From Rikenellaceae bacterium (GTDB lineage: Bacteria > Bacteroidota > Bacteroidia > Bacteroidales > Rikenellaceae): 64,000 nucleotides of DNA. Of the stretch, positions 47,275 to 57,867 are shown piece after piece. The number at the start of each line of letters is the position of its first letter. Position 1 is the stretch's first letter. The notes below the pieces were generated by a model. It worked only from the letters and a program-made list of their open reading frames with translations, was not told where the DNA came from and searched no databases. Position numbers and translations under genes: made by a program. The DNA lies in assembly GCA_015060115.1 (NCBI GenBank), contig SUZB01000002.1:1-64000 (forward strand), in the 5' to 3' direction.

Positions 47275-50200
47275 TTATTCGTATAGCTCCAAAACCACCT
47301 CGTAGACCTCGGGACGACTTAGGTAGCGGTCGAGAGCCTCGATATACTTGGCATCTACCTCACGACCCTCGACATAGCGTGTTGCGGGGAGTGTAGAGTA
47401 GACATCAAAGAGGTTTGATATGTGCATAGTCATCACCGACATCATCGGGTCAGTCGAATCGGCAGGCGTGATGCGGTCGATAGCCGTGATATAGTCGAGC
47501 ATCATATCGTCAAACGAGAGTTGCGCTGTGCTACTATCCGCCGTAGGGTTAGCCACCCAGTCGAAACTACCCGCAACATCGTGGCTGGTGCGCAACACCT
47601 CGATAACATCGAGTGCCACATTGTACAATTCGTTGCTCACCATAGGCGTGAAGCTTGAGCGTGTTGCAAACTGCAAATAGTAGGGCACCTTGTCGCCGTG
47701 CTTTGCTATGTAGTTGATAGCCACCGTGTCGCCCAGTTTGAAGTTCTCCTCGGCCGAGTTGAACGCCTCGTCGCTCGATGCCAAGAGGCGATCGGCAGAG
47801 GTGGTATCCTTGCCCTCGCGGCGTGCCGTAGACTGAAGCGCTGCCGCCAACTCCGAGAGGTCGTAGAAGTAGCTGAAGTAGTCGCCACCCTCGATTGTCG
47901 GGCGGTTGATAGAGCCCTTCATAGCGGTCATCTCGGCAAGCATATCGACAGCCTCATCGAGGTACATCGTGGCATTCATCAGATGGTGCTGACCGATATA
48001 GTAGTAGCCACGGATATAGGGCAAAATAGCGTTGTGCGTATAGCCCACATTGCTCGGAGGCAACATCCGTAAACCTCTATCCAGCAACTCACGGGCACGA
48101 TCCAAGTCACCATCACCCTGACGGCGAATAAGTGCCGAGGCCACACGCGCATAGTTCTCTCTAAAGCGCGATGCCGAGAGGTTATAGCGATAGAAGTAGT
48201 CTACATTGACCCTCTCGTCGTCGAAGTTGCCGTTACGCAGTGCATACTCCTCCTTATCGGCATCTGCCGAGTAGAGCTTATAGAGGCGGTCTACATCCAT
48301 CGAGCCTACCTCCTGACCTCGCGTATATGGCGTAGCGATAGGCACAAAGGTGTAGCTATAACCATCAAAGCGGGCATAGTCCACAATGCCGTAGTCCTGC
48401 ATAAGGTGCGCCTGTGTAAATGCGATGGGGCGCTTCCAGTCGAAGTTGGCGATAAGGTCGAGCATCAAAAGGTGGTCCTTGGTCAAGACCGACTTATCGA
48501 CCTTTACAGGCACACGCTCCACGATAAGCTCCCTCTTATCCTCACCCACGATGCCTGCCTCGATAGCGGCATCTGCATCAACGGGGATATAGTAGCTGTT
48601 GGCGCCAAGCAGGTAGTTGGCATCGTTACCCTCCAAGAAGCTGTCGAGACGAGGCATCAGACGACCCACCATACGGTAGTCCTCCTTGCGCTCCTCCTCA
48701 GCAATAATCTCGCCCTCCTCCAAGAGCACCATCTCGCCACCGTTGATAGCCAAGGTCATAGCCTCATCGCTATTGAAGAGGCGGATAGCATCTTTAAGGT
48801 TGAGGCTCGCCGCCGAGAGCTCATCGTTGTAGTCCCAGTAGTCGCCCACCGTTGCGTAATCCTCCATAAAGCGCTCCGAGGAGAGCACAGCATCGTAGAT
48901 GTTGTAGGATGTGGTATACTCGTCATATAGGCGCATAATGCGGGCATCGGGCTCCTCGCCAGAGGCTACAAACTGCTGCAATACGGGGTCTATCTGCTCC
49001 ACACGGCGCTGAGCATCGGCCAACGCCTTCGATATGTCGGTATATGTGCCGACCAAGCGCTGAGCCTTGCCCTCGGCATCACGATAGCGAATCTCGTAAA
49101 TCTCGAAATCCTCGATACGCCTCTTCTCCGAGCGCAGACGGCGAGCACGCTCGTTATCCAAGACATCGACAACATTGGCGACAATGGTCCAGTCGTTCAC
49201 AAAGCTATACTTCTCCGAGGGGATAGTGAAGGGCACAGCATCGGCATCGTTGGCGGCAATCTTCATCTCGTCGATATACCACTCGCCACCTAAATACGAT
49301 GAGTTCATAACACGCACATCGGTGCGGTAGCCCTCAACCTCCTGACAATACCACAAGGGGAAGGTGTCGTTATCGCCAAAGTTAATCAAGATGGCGTTCT
49401 TAGGCGCAGTCGTAAGGTAGTTCATACCGATATCGCGTGCCATATAGCGGTTCGAGCGGTCGTGGTCGTCCCAGTTCTCCGAGGCGAGCACCGCAGGTAC
49501 GCTTGCCGAGAAGAGAACAGCCACCAAAGCCACCAAACGCATAGCCTTAGGCGATGTGAGCTTAAGGCGCTCGGCCACCGAGCGCAAAATATCGGCAACA
49601 GCCATAACACCCAGACCCACCCAGATGGAGTAGGCATAGAAGGCGCCGGCATAGACATAATCACGCTCACGAGGCTCGTTGGGTGCGGTATTGAAGTAGA
49701 CAACAAGGGCGATACCCGTCATCACAAAGAGCAAAAGCACCACAAAGAAGTTGCGCCAGTCGCGGTTGAGCTGATAGATAAGACCCATCAAGCCGAGCAA
49801 CAGGGGCAGGAAGAAATAGGTATTGCGGGCACGGTTGTTCGCCATATCCGTGGGCAGGTTATCCTGCGGACCACAGAAGATCTCGTCAATAAACTCTATG
49901 CCCGAGAGCCAGCCACCATGAAGGTAAGTGCCAAGCTCGTCCTTCTCCAACTGCACATCGTCCTGACGACCCACGAAGTTCCACATAAAGTAGCGCCAGA
50001 ACATATCGCCCATCTGATAGCCAAGGAAGTAGCGAATATCGTCAGTGGCTGTTGGCTCATACCACACACCCGCACTCTCCGACTCACGCACAACCTCAGG
50101 GTGGCCATCACGCATCGTAACCCAGCCCGCCTCATAGTCATCACGGCGGTTGAACGACCACATACGGGGCAATAGGTGGTTGGCCTCCGAGGGGTAGCTG

Positions 50201-51411
50201 TAGCCCTCAAAAATCTCGCGAGGCTCATACTTGCCCGAAGCCTCGTTGTACCACATCACACTCTTGCCGTCATAGTCGCCAGTGGGGATATAGTAGTCCT
50301 CAGCCGTAGGGTCAGCGTTATTGTAGACCAAAGCGAGGGGCATAGCCGAGTAGTATGGGCCCCAGAGCAGTGGTCGCTGGCCATACTGGTCGCGGTTGAG
50401 CAACGACAACAGCGCGTGGGGGTTAGAGGGACGGTTGGAGTTCATCGGGGGATTTGCCGCAGCACGGATAGTAACCGAGGCATACGACGAGAAGCCAATC
50501 AATATCACCGTAGTGCAGAGCGCCACGATATTTAGCGCACGCTTGCCACGATTGTGCGAGTAGAGGATAAGCCAGCCCAAAGCGGCAAAGACAAGGGCAA
50601 GAAATACCACAATACCGACATTCTGAGGCAGGCCGAGCGTATTAACCGCAAAGGTGTCGAACTTAGCACCAAGTGCCACAGTGTAGGGGATAATCACACC
50701 ATTGATAGCGCCAAGGATAACAAGCGACACAACAAGGGCGATAGCTATCTTGATAAGATAATCCTTTGCCGTGCGCATCTCGAAGCGGCGGAAGAAGTAT
50801 ATCATCACAAGCGTAGGAATCGCCAACAGGTTGAGCAGATGGACACCAATCGAGAGGCCCATAAGGTAAGCGATAAGGATAATCCAGCGCATAGCATCGG
50901 GGCGGTCTGCCTCCTCTTCCCACTTGAGCATCAGCCATACCACCAACGCCGTAAACATCGACGAAAGCGAGTACACCTCAGCCTCGACAGCCGAGAACCA
51001 GAAGGTGTCGGTAAAGGCGTAGGCCATAGCGCCCACAAAGCCTGAGCCGAGCACCACGATTTGGCGCTCTAACGACAGCTCCTCACCCTCGCGCGAGAGG
51101 ATACGGCGAGCAAGATGCGTGATAGTCCAGAACAAAAAGAGGATTGTGAAGCCCGCAGCAACGCAGTTCATAGCGTTAATCATCATCGGCACAGCCTCCA
51201 CCGAGGGGGCGAGGAGTGATGCCAAGCGTGCGAGCATCATAAAGAGGGGCGCTCCAGGGGGGTGGCCCACCTCCAGCTTATACGAAGTTGCGATAAACTC
51301 ACTACAATCCCAGAGGCTTGTCGTAGGCTCCATAGTGAGCAGATACGAGAGGGTGGCGATAGCAAAAACTACCCAACCCAAAATATTATTCCAACGAGTG
51401 TATTCTCTCAT
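47275..51411 (-). CDS. DUF2723 multi-TM protein (predicted membrane protein/glycosyltransferase-like)
   Basis: TTSLWDCSEFIATSYKLEVGHPPGAPLFMMLAR motif typical of DUF2723; many TM helices then large soluble domain. Confidence 0.85.
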   Translation of the reverse strand: MREYTRWNNILGWVVFAIATLSYLLTMEPTTSLWDCSEFIATSYKLEVGHPPGAPLFMMLARLASLLAPSVEAVPMMINAMNCVAAGFTILFLFWTITHLARRILSREGEELSLERQIVVLGSGFVGAMAYAFTDTFWFSAVEAEVYSLSSMFTALVVWLMLKWEEEADRPDAMRWIILIAYLMGLSIGVHLLNLLAIPTLVMIYFFRRFEMRTAKDYLIKIAIALVVSLVILGAINGVIIPYTVALGAKFDTFAVNTLGLPQNVGIVVFLALVFAALGWLILYSHNRGKRALNIVALCTTVILIGFSSYASVTIRAAANPPMNSNRPSNPHALLSLLNRDQYGQRPLLWGPYYSAMPLALVYNNADPTAEDYYIPTGDYDGKSVMWYNEASGKYEPREIFEGYSYPSEANHLLPRMWSFNRRDDYEAGWVTMRDGHPEVVRESESAGVWYEPTATDDIRYFLGYQMGDMFWRYFMWNFVGRQDDVQLEKDELGTYLHGGWLSGIEFIDEIFCGPQDNLPTDMANNRARNTYFFLPLLLGLMGLIYQLNRDWRNFFVVLLLFVMTGIALVVYFNTAPNEPRERDYVYAGAFYAYSIWVGLGVMAVADILRSVAERLKLTSPKAMRLVALVAVLFSASVPAVLASENWDDHDRSNRYMARDIGMNYLTTAPKNAILINFGDNDTFPLWYCQEVEGYRTDVRVMNSSYLGGEWYIDEMKIAANDADAVPFTIPSEKYSFVNDWTIVANVVDVLDNERARRLRSEKRRIEDFEIYEIRYRDAEGKAQRLVGTYTDISKALADAQRRVEQIDPVLQQFVASGEEPDARIMRLYDEYTTSYNIYDAVLSSERFMEDYATVGDYWDYNDELSAASLNLKDAIRLFNSDEAMTLAINGGEMVLLEEGEIIAEEERKEDYRMVGRLMPRLDSFLEGNDANYLLGANSYYIPVDADAAIEAGIVGEDKRELIVERVPVKVDKSVLTKDHLLMLDLIANFDWKRPIAFTQAHLMQDYGIVDYARFDGYSYTFVPIATPYTRGQEVGSMDVDRLYKLYSADADKEEYALRNGNFDDERVNVDYFYRYNLSASRFRENYARVASALIRRQGDGDLDRARELLDRGLRMLPPSNVGYTHNAILPYIRGYYYIGQHHLMNATMYLDEAVDMLAEMTAMKGSINRPTIEGGDYFSYFYDLSELAAALQSTARREGKDTTSADRLLASSDEAFNSAEENFKLGDTVAINYIAKHGDKVPYYLQFATRSSFTPMVSNELYNVALDVIEVLRTSHDVAGSFDWVANPTADSSTAQLSFDDMMLDYITAIDRITPADSTDPMMSVMTMHISNLFDVYSTLPATRYVEGREVDAKYIEALDRYLSRPEVYEVVLELYE

Positions 51412-51492
51412 TTTTTCAAAGTCGTTTATTTCAAACTGCAAATATAATAATATTTGCCCGATTAACGACAAGAAAAGGAGAAAATTGTAAAA

Positions 51493-51690
51493 GTTGTTAG
51501 TTTTTAGTTGTTAGTTTAAGACAAGCAAGACGATAGGACGATAAGACAAGTAAGACGATAAGAAAAATTGTGATACCCGACCTCGTATGGTCTTAAGGTC
51601 TTAAGGTCCTAAGGTCTTATCGGTCTTAAAAATCTCTGCGCTCGAAACGAGCGCAACTCTAACAACTAACAACTAACAACTAACAGCTCA
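51493..51690 (+). repeat. nested 7-bp/9-bp-iterated palindrome with core TGATACCCGACCTCGT
   Basis: TTAGTTG heptamers, AAGACAAGC/AAGACGATA arm, core 51571-51586, GGTCTTAA arm, GCGCTCGAAACGAGCGC hairpin, CTAACAA x4. Confidence 0.85.
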
Positions 51691-51717
51691 AAAAAAGAAC
51701 AACACGAACAGCCCCCC

Positions 51718-52617
51718 CTACCTTCGCAGATTTCCCTTGATACGCTCAAGACCGGCACGGGTTAAAGGTGTGTCACCCGCTATTTTTGAAAACTCCTCCT
51801 CCGAGAGCGATGCCCAATCTATGGCCGTAGGGTCGAACTTCGGGTCGAACTTCGGATTGCGGTGCAGGGGTGCGTGGCGGTTGAACGGACAGACCGACTG
51901 GCAGGCATCACAGCCAAAAATCCAGCCATCGAAATCGACAGCCTCACCCTCCCACTCTCTTTCGATTGTTCGGCACGAAATACAGCGGCGGGTATCTATC
52001 AACCTATTATCCAAAATTGCTCTATTTGGGCAGTTATCGACACAGGCACGGCACGAGCCACAGCCAACATCGCGCATAGGCTCGGAATATTCATCAACCA
52101 CCTCGTTTATAATAAGTTCGCCAAGAAGCATCATCGTGCCAAACTTAGGATTAACCACCAACGACTGGCGACCAATCCAGCCAAGGCCTGCTCGCACAGC
52201 AAGCGTTTTTTCGGCCACAGGGGCAGAGTCCGTAAAGGCACGATATTTAAGGTCGGGAGCGACAGTTTTCAGCCTCTCGGCAAGCTCCGACAACATCGCC
52301 TTAATCGTCAGGTGGTAATCTCGCGCCAAGGCATACGATGCCACCTTTGCTACGGCACCCTCCGAGTAGCCACGACTAAATGGCGAGAGGTACGAAACAG
52401 CACAAACGACAATACTCCGTGAGCCCTCGACCAAGAGCGAGGCATCAAAGCGCTTTTCGCGGTTGCGCTCAAGGTACGAAAGCGAGGAGTGGTTGCCCGC
52501 CAACAGCCACTCCTCGAAGCGGTTACGCTCACGCTCCAATGGCTCGACAGGCACCACGCCCACAAGGTCAAAACCGACCGTTAGGGCTGCATTCGTTATG
52601 AACTTTTTCGGAATCAT
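51718..52617 (-). CDS. queG: epoxyqueuosine reductase
   Basis: two 4Fe-4S clusters (CGSCRACVDNCPNRAI; CDACQSVCPFN). Confidence 0.93.
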   Translation of the reverse strand: MIPKKFITNAALTVGFDLVGVVPVEPLERERNRFEEWLLAGNHSSLSYLERNREKRFDASLLVEGSRSIVVCAVSYLSPFSRGYSEGAVAKVASYALARDYHLTIKAMLSELAERLKTVAPDLKYRAFTDSAPVAEKTLAVRAGLGWIGRQSLVVNPKFGTMMLLGELIINEVVDEYSEPMRDVGCGSCRACVDNCPNRAILDNRLIDTRRCISCRTIEREWEGEAVDFDGWIFGCDACQSVCPFNRHAPLHRNPKFDPKFDPTAIDWASLSEEEFSKIAGDTPLTRAGLERIKGNLRR

Positions 52618-52714
52618 TGAAATTTTATATGTGCAAAATTAACAAATTTTAATAAATAATTTGTATCTTGCACCTGATTTGTACAAACAAATACTAACCA
52701 AAACCCCTACAATT

Positions 52715-54373
52715 ATGACTTTTAACACTCTGTATGAGATAGTTAAGCATAGCGTAGAAAAGTTTTCGTCACGCATCGCCTTCTCGATGATTGGTGGCGA
52801 AGAGCTTAGCTACAAGGAGGTTGGCGAGCGCATCGACAAGGTTCAGGATATGTTGCTCAACGCTGGCGTTGGTGCCGGCGATAAAGTTGCCATCCTCAGT
52901 AGTAGTATGCCCAACTGGGGTGTATCCTATTTTGCTGTAACTACCGCGGCTATGGTTGCCGTACCCATTCTCCCCGATTTCACATCGAGCGAACTCGACC
53001 TAATCATTGAGCACTCCGGGGCTAAGGCTATCCTCGTATCGGATAAGCTCTACACCAAGCTCACGAAGGAGACGGTCGACAAGATGAACATCGTAATCCG
53101 CACCAAGGGTCTTAACGCCATTCAGCAGAGCGTCGAGGCTCGCGCCGAGAAGCGCATACCGGAGCCTGACGACTTGGCGGCCATCATCTACACATCGGGC
53201 ACAACATCGAAGCCTAAGGGTGTGATGCTCAGCCACTATGCTCTGGCGGCACAGACGATGATTATTCCGCCACTCTTCGAGTACAACGAGGAGGATGTGT
53301 TGCTCTCGATTTTGCCGTTGGCACACACCTACGAGTGTACGCTCGGTATGATTTACCCCTTCTCGCGAGGCGCACATGTATTCTATATGGATCGCCCACC
53401 TATCGCCTCGGCACTTATGCCCGCATTGGCAGAGGTGCGCCCCACGGTGATTGCCTCGGTGCCCCTCATTATGGAGAAGGTATATCGTGGCAAGGTGTTG
53501 CCCACATTCCAAAAGAACTCGCTTATGCGCACCCTCTATGGTTGGGACTGGTCGCGTAAGTTGCTCCACAAGGTTGCAGGTAAGCAGCTTAAGAAGCTCT
53601 TTGGTGGCCGTATGCGTCTTTTCGCCATCGGTGGCTCGAAGTTCGACTCGGAGGCTGAGCGCTTCTTGCTTGAGGCGGGCTTCCCCTATGGTATCGGCTA
53701 TGGCCTTACCGAGACCGCTCCCCTTATCGCGGGTGCAGTAGGCAATATGGTGCGTATCGGCTCGACAGGCCCATCGCTCCCCGCCGTGAAGATTCGCCTC
53801 GACAACATCAACCCCGAAACCAAGCAGGGCGAGATTGTTGCGCTCACACCGTGCTGTATGCAGGGCTATTACAGAAACGAGGAGGCCACAAAGGCAGCCT
53901 TTACCGAGGATGGCTGGTTCCGCACCGGCGACCTTGGCTACATCGACGACAATGGCTGGATATATATCAAGGGTCGTCTTAAGAATATGATTGTCGGCCC
54001 ATCGGGCGAGAACATCTACCCCGAAGATATCGAGGAGGTGCTCAACAGCAATAAGCTCGTTGCCGAGTCGGTCGTTACCGAAGAGGACGGCAAGCTTATC
54101 GCCTTGGTACACTTCGACACCGCCGCTTTGGAGGAGGCTTACGACGAGTTCAAGTTCAAGATGAGCGTCAGCAAGGAGCAACTCCAGCAGAAGATGGAGG
54201 AGATTAAGAAGGATTTGGTGAACTATGTAAACTCTAAGGTCAACCGCTTCTCGAAGATTTCGAAGGTTGTCGACAACGAGGGCGAGTTCGAGAAGACTCC
54301 TACAAAGAAGATTCGACGCTTTATCTACGACCGTAGCAACAAGGGCGAAAATAGTAATAACGAGCAGAAATAA
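52715..54373 (+). CDS. AMP-dependent long-chain acyl-CoA synthetase
   Basis: IIYTSGTTSKPKGVMLSH; YGLTETAPL; GWFRTGDLGYID. Confidence 0.92.
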   Translation: MTFNTLYEIVKHSVEKFSSRIAFSMIGGEELSYKEVGERIDKVQDMLLNAGVGAGDKVAILSSSMPNWGVSYFAVTTAAMVAVPILPDFTSSELDLIIEHSGAKAILVSDKLYTKLTKETVDKMNIVIRTKGLNAIQQSVEARAEKRIPEPDDLAAIIYTSGTTSKPKGVMLSHYALAAQTMIIPPLFEYNEEDVLLSILPLAHTYECTLGMIYPFSRGAHVFYMDRPPIASALMPALAEVRPTVIASVPLIMEKVYRGKVLPTFQKNSLMRTLYGWDWSRKLLHKVAGKQLKKLFGGRMRLFAIGGSKFDSEAERFLLEAGFPYGIGYGLTETAPLIAGAVGNMVRIGSTGPSLPAVKIRLDNINPETKQGEIVALTPCCMQGYYRNEEATKAAFTEDGWFRTGDLGYIDDNGWIYIKGRLKNMIVGPSGENIYPEDIEEVLNSNKLVAESVVTEEDGKLIALVHFDTAALEEAYDEFKFKMSVSKEQLQQKMEEIKKDLVNYVNSKVNRFSKISKVVDNEGEFEKTPTKKIRRFIYDRSNKGENSNNEQK

Positions 54374-54384
54374 TCCAAGCAAAG

Positions 54385-54418
54385 GAGGGTCAGCCAAATC
54401 TGGTTGACCCTCTTTTTT
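54385..54418. terminator. Rho-independent terminator
   Basis: GAGGGTCAGCCAAATCTGGTTGACCCTCTTTTTT. Confidence 0.85.
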
Positions 54419-54479
54419 GTGTCGAAATAGCGGATATTCAATAATTTTTACTACTTTTGTAAGTTATATAATAGGTAGT

Positions 54480-54950
54480 ATGCAGCGAAAGGCAATGTTC
54501 CCAGGGTCGTTCGACCCATTTACTCGTGGCCATAAGGCCGTTATCGATGAGGCGTTGAAGCTCTTCGACAAGGTCGTTATCGCCATTGGGCACAACACCC
54601 AGAAGCGTGGTTTGCTTACCGTAGAGAGGCGCAAAGCGCTTATCGAGCAGGCCTACAAGGGTGAGGAGCGTGTGGAGGTTATCGCCTACTCATCGCTCAC
54701 GGGCGACGAGGCACGACGCATCGGAGCAACGGTTATCATTCGTAGCGCTCGCAATGCCCAAGACTTTGAGTATGAGCGCACCATAGCCCTTGCCAACCGC
54801 CATATCTTCCCCGATATACAGACCGTAGTGATGATCGCACCCTCGGAGATGGAGCATATTTCATCATCTTTGGTGCGCGAGCTACACACCTTCAAACACT
54901 CGGTAGATGACCTCCTACCTGAGGGCATACACCTTGAAGATTACCTTTAA
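54480..54950 (+). CDS. coaD: phosphopantetheine adenylyltransferase
   Basis: AMFPGSFDPFTRGHKAVIDEALKLFD; ISSSLVREL. Confidence 0.94.
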   Translation: MQRKAMFPGSFDPFTRGHKAVIDEALKLFDKVVIAIGHNTQKRGLLTVERRKALIEQAYKGEERVEVIAYSSLTGDEARRIGATVIIRSARNAQDFEYERTIALANRHIFPDIQTVVMIAPSEMEHISSSLVRELHTFKHSVDDLLPEGIHLEDYL

Positions 54951-54976
54951 CCCACGAAATAAAAACTACAAATAAT

Positions 54977-56011
54977 ATGAAGTTTACAGCAGAGATGATT
55001 GCCGGCCTTTTGGGCGGAGAAGTTGTTGGCGACAAGAGTGCCGAGGTGAGCACCGTATCCTCGATTGAGGGTGGCAAGGCTGGCTCGTTGGCATACCTAA
55101 GCAACCCAAAATATGAGCAGTATATCTACACCACCGAGGCATCTATCGTATTGGTAAGCAGCGATTTCGAGCCTAAGAGCGAGATTAAGGCCACACTTAT
55201 CAAGGTTGCGGATGTCAACCAGTGTGTATTGTCGCTTCTGGAGATGTACAACGCCTCACGCCCACGCAAAAAGGGCATCTCGAAGCTCTCATCAATCAAC
55301 GAGGAGGCAAGCGTAGCCGAAGATTGCTACATCGGCGATTTTACGGTTGTAGAGCGTGGCGCAAAGATTGGCGCTGGCGTTGAGATTTACCCACAGTGCT
55401 ACATTGGCGACAATGTCGAGATTGGCGAGGGCACACGCCTCTACCCCGGTGTTAAAATCTATGAGGGCTGTAAAATCGGCAAAAACTGCATCCTCCACGC
55501 TGGCGTTGTCATCGGCGCTGATGGCTTCGGCTTTGCACCCAAGGCAGATGGCACCTTTGCCAAGATTCCGCAGTTGGGCAATGTCATCATCGAGGATAAT
55601 GTTGAGCTTGGCGCAAACACCTGCATCGACCGTGCAAAGACCGACTCGACAATCATTCGCTCGGGTGTGAAGCTCGACAACCTTATCCAGATAGGCCACA
55701 ATGTCGAGGTTGGCGCAAATACCGTGATGTCGGCACAGGTGGGCATCGCCGGCACCTCGAAGGTTGGCGCTAACTGCTTCGTGGCGGGTCAGGTAGGTGT
55801 TGCCGACCATGTCACTATCGGCAACCGCGTGCAGATAGGCTCGAAGTCGGGCATCGACAAGAGTGTCCCCGATGGCGAGATTCGCTTCGGCTACCCCGCA
55901 CTTCCCGGTTTGCAGTATCACCGCTCGTTTGCCGTATTCCGCCAGTTGCCCGATATGGCGCAGAAGATGCGCGAGTTGGAGAAGCGTATCACGAAGGTCG
56001 AGGAGAAGTAG
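54977..56011 (+). CDS. lpxD: UDP-3-O-acylglucosamine N-acyltransferase
   Basis: left-handed beta-helix hexapeptide repeats; HAGVVIGADGFGFAP. Confidence 0.94.
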   Translation: MKFTAEMIAGLLGGEVVGDKSAEVSTVSSIEGGKAGSLAYLSNPKYEQYIYTTEASIVLVSSDFEPKSEIKATLIKVADVNQCVLSLLEMYNASRPRKKGISKLSSINEEASVAEDCYIGDFTVVERGAKIGAGVEIYPQCYIGDNVEIGEGTRLYPGVKIYEGCKIGKNCILHAGVVIGADGFGFAPKADGTFAKIPQLGNVIIEDNVELGANTCIDRAKTDSTIIRSGVKLDNLIQIGHNVEVGANTVMSAQVGIAGTSKVGANCFVAGQVGVADHVTIGNRVQIGSKSGIDKSVPDGEIRFGYPALPGLQYHRSFAVFRQLPDMAQKMRELEKRITKVEEK

Positions 56012-56025
56012 CGGTGGAGAGGCCT

Positions 56026-56625
56026 ATGCGCATAATGGGCATCGACCCGGGCACCAACTATATGGGCTATGGCGTTATCGAGATTGTCGGTAACAAGCCA
56101 CAGGCGTTGGTGATGGGCGAGATAGATATGCACAAGATTGGGGATGCGCACGAGAAGCTACGCTACATTTTTGAGCGTGTGCGCAGCCTAACCGAGGAGT
56201 TTCGCCCTACGGAGGTGGCCTTCGAGTCGCCCTTCTTTGGCGAGAATGTGCAGTCGATGCTTAAGCTTGGCAGGGCTCAGGGTGTGGCGATAGCTGCCGT
56301 GCTGAGTGCTACGGAGTCTACGCCGATTGCCGAGTATGCCCCCTCGCGTGTCAAGCAGGCGATAACGGGGCGTGGTCAGGCATCTAAGGAGCAGGTGGCA
56401 ACGATGATAAACTCTATACTTGGCACCGACTACCACCCGCGCAAGCTCGATGCTACGGACGGCACAGCTGTGGCGCTATGCCACTATTTCACCTTAAGCA
56501 ACGCCCTTACACGCGCCACCGCAGGCGAGAAGCGCAAGGGGTTGGGTGGCGACAGCAAGGCACGCCGAGGTAGCTCATCGTGGAAGAGGTTCGTAGAGAG
56601 CAACCCCGATAGGGTGAGGAAGTAA
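56026..56625 (+). CDS. ruvC: Holliday junction resolvase RuvC
   Basis: MRIMGIDPGTNYMGYGVIE; VAFESPFFGENVQS; KLDATDGTAVALCH; possible GTG start at 56014. Confidence 0.93.
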   Translation: MRIMGIDPGTNYMGYGVIEIVGNKPQALVMGEIDMHKIGDAHEKLRYIFERVRSLTEEFRPTEVAFESPFFGENVQSMLKLGRAQGVAIAAVLSATESTPIAEYAPSRVKQAITGRGQASKEQVATMINSILGTDYHPRKLDATDGTAVALCHYFTLSNALTRATAGEKRKGLGGDSKARRGSSSWKRFVESNPDRVRK

Positions 56626-56633
56626 AAAAGTGG

Positions 56634-56675
56634 AAAATGAGAAATTAGAAATGAGAAATGAGAAATTAGAAACAA
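56634..56675 (+). repeat. 7-bp tandem array (AATGAGA/AATTAGA x5)
   Basis: AATGAGA|AATTAGA|AATGAGA|AATGAGA|AATTAGA. Confidence 0.8.
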
Positions 56676-56695
56676 ACAATCAAAACAAAAGCAAT

Positions 56696-57739
56696 ATGAA
56701 GAAATTATTTATCGCATTGTGCTCTGCTGCTATGTTTGCTGCTTGTGGCACAGCAACCAACAACACCATCACCATCACTGGCGATCTCTCGACTGCCGAG
56801 CGCACAGAGGCAGGTGCAACCGTCGAGTTGCGTATCGTAGGTGCCGAGGAGGCCTTGGCATCGGCTACTCTTGACGAGAACAAGTGCTTCACAATGGAGG
56901 CTGCAGCCCCCGTAGACCAGTTTGCAAACATCATCGTTGATGGTCGTCCCACAGCAACCATCGCTCTCGATGGTAGCGACCTGAGTATCAAGTACGATGC
57001 CGAGAACGAGCGTCTTAATGTCGAGGGTTCACCCCTTCAGGACAAGGTGGCTGAGGCTATGAACGGCCTTATCGCCATTGTCTACACCGATACCCCCGAG
57101 GGTGGCGAGGAGCCTGCTCCCTATGTTGAGAAGGTTATCGAGGAGAATGCCGACAACCTCGTTTCGGTATATATGTTGCAGTATTTCAATATGTTCAGCG
57201 AGGATACAGCTCGTTTTGTTGAGCTCTTCAACCTTATCGACACCCGTTTCGAGGGCGTAGCACTCTACGACGACTACAAGGCACAGGTTGTCAACGCCAA
57301 GAACACCACCATCGGCGCTGACTTAGTGGATATCAACCTCTTCAACACCGAGGGCGTTGAGGTATCCGTATCTTCGCTCTTGGCCGAGGGCAAGTGGGTA
57401 CTTGTTGATTTCTGGGCTACTTGGTGCGGTCCTTGCCGTGGTGAGATTCCCCACCTTGTTGCTGCTTACGAGAAGTTCGCACCCAAGGGTTTGGAGATCT
57501 ATGGCGTATCGTATGACCGCCCCGGCACCGAGGAGCGCTGGAAGCAGTTTATCGCCGACAATGGTATGACTTGGGTCAATGTTTGGGGTTGCAACGCCGA
57601 GGGCGACTGGGAGGCTGGCAAGCCCTACAATGTGAACTCTATCCCCGCAAACTTCCTCTTCTCACCCGATGGTAAGCTCGTAGCGAAGAATTTGCGTGGC
57701 GAGGCGATTGAGAAAATCCTTGCAGAGCATATTCAGTAA
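56696..57739 (+). CDS. TlpA-like thioredoxin-fold lipoprotein
   Basis: lipobox FAACG; thioredoxin motif FWATWCGPCRGEIPHL. Confidence 0.88.
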   Translation: MKKLFIALCSAAMFAACGTATNNTITITGDLSTAERTEAGATVELRIVGAEEALASATLDENKCFTMEAAAPVDQFANIIVDGRPTATIALDGSDLSIKYDAENERLNVEGSPLQDKVAEAMNGLIAIVYTDTPEGGEEPAPYVEKVIEENADNLVSVYMLQYFNMFSEDTARFVELFNLIDTRFEGVALYDDYKAQVVNAKNTTIGADLVDINLFNTEGVEVSVSSLLAEGKWVLVDFWATWCGPCRGEIPHLVAAYEKFAPKGLEIYGVSYDRPGTEERWKQFIADNGMTWVNVWGCNAEGDWEAGKPYNVNSIPANFLFSPDGKLVAKNLRGEAIEKILAEHIQ

Positions 57740-57765
57740 TCGGCTGATTATCAACCAATAGAGCA

Positions 57766-57794
57766 AGCGACGGTTTCGGCCGTCGCTTTTTTTT
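57766..57794 (+). terminator. Rho-independent terminator
   Basis: AGCGACGGTTTCGGCCGTCGCTTTTTTTT. Confidence 0.85.
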
Positions 57795-57867
57795 GAAAAA
57801 TATTTGCAAAAATATTTGCACAGATAAAAAATTTGCTCTACATTTGCACTCGCAAAACGAAAGCAAT

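Noticed and set aside
53000-54397. 465-aa minus-strand ORF
   Set aside because: Antisense shadow of the acyl-CoA synthetase gene; leucine/arginine-rich composition and no recognisable motif
56634-56675. N-terminal extension MENEKLEMRNEKLETNNQNKSN of the TlpA-like protein
   Set aside because: Encoded by a 7-bp tandem repeat; the lipoprotein signal starts at MKKLFIALC (56696), so the repeat is probably 5' UTR/intergenic
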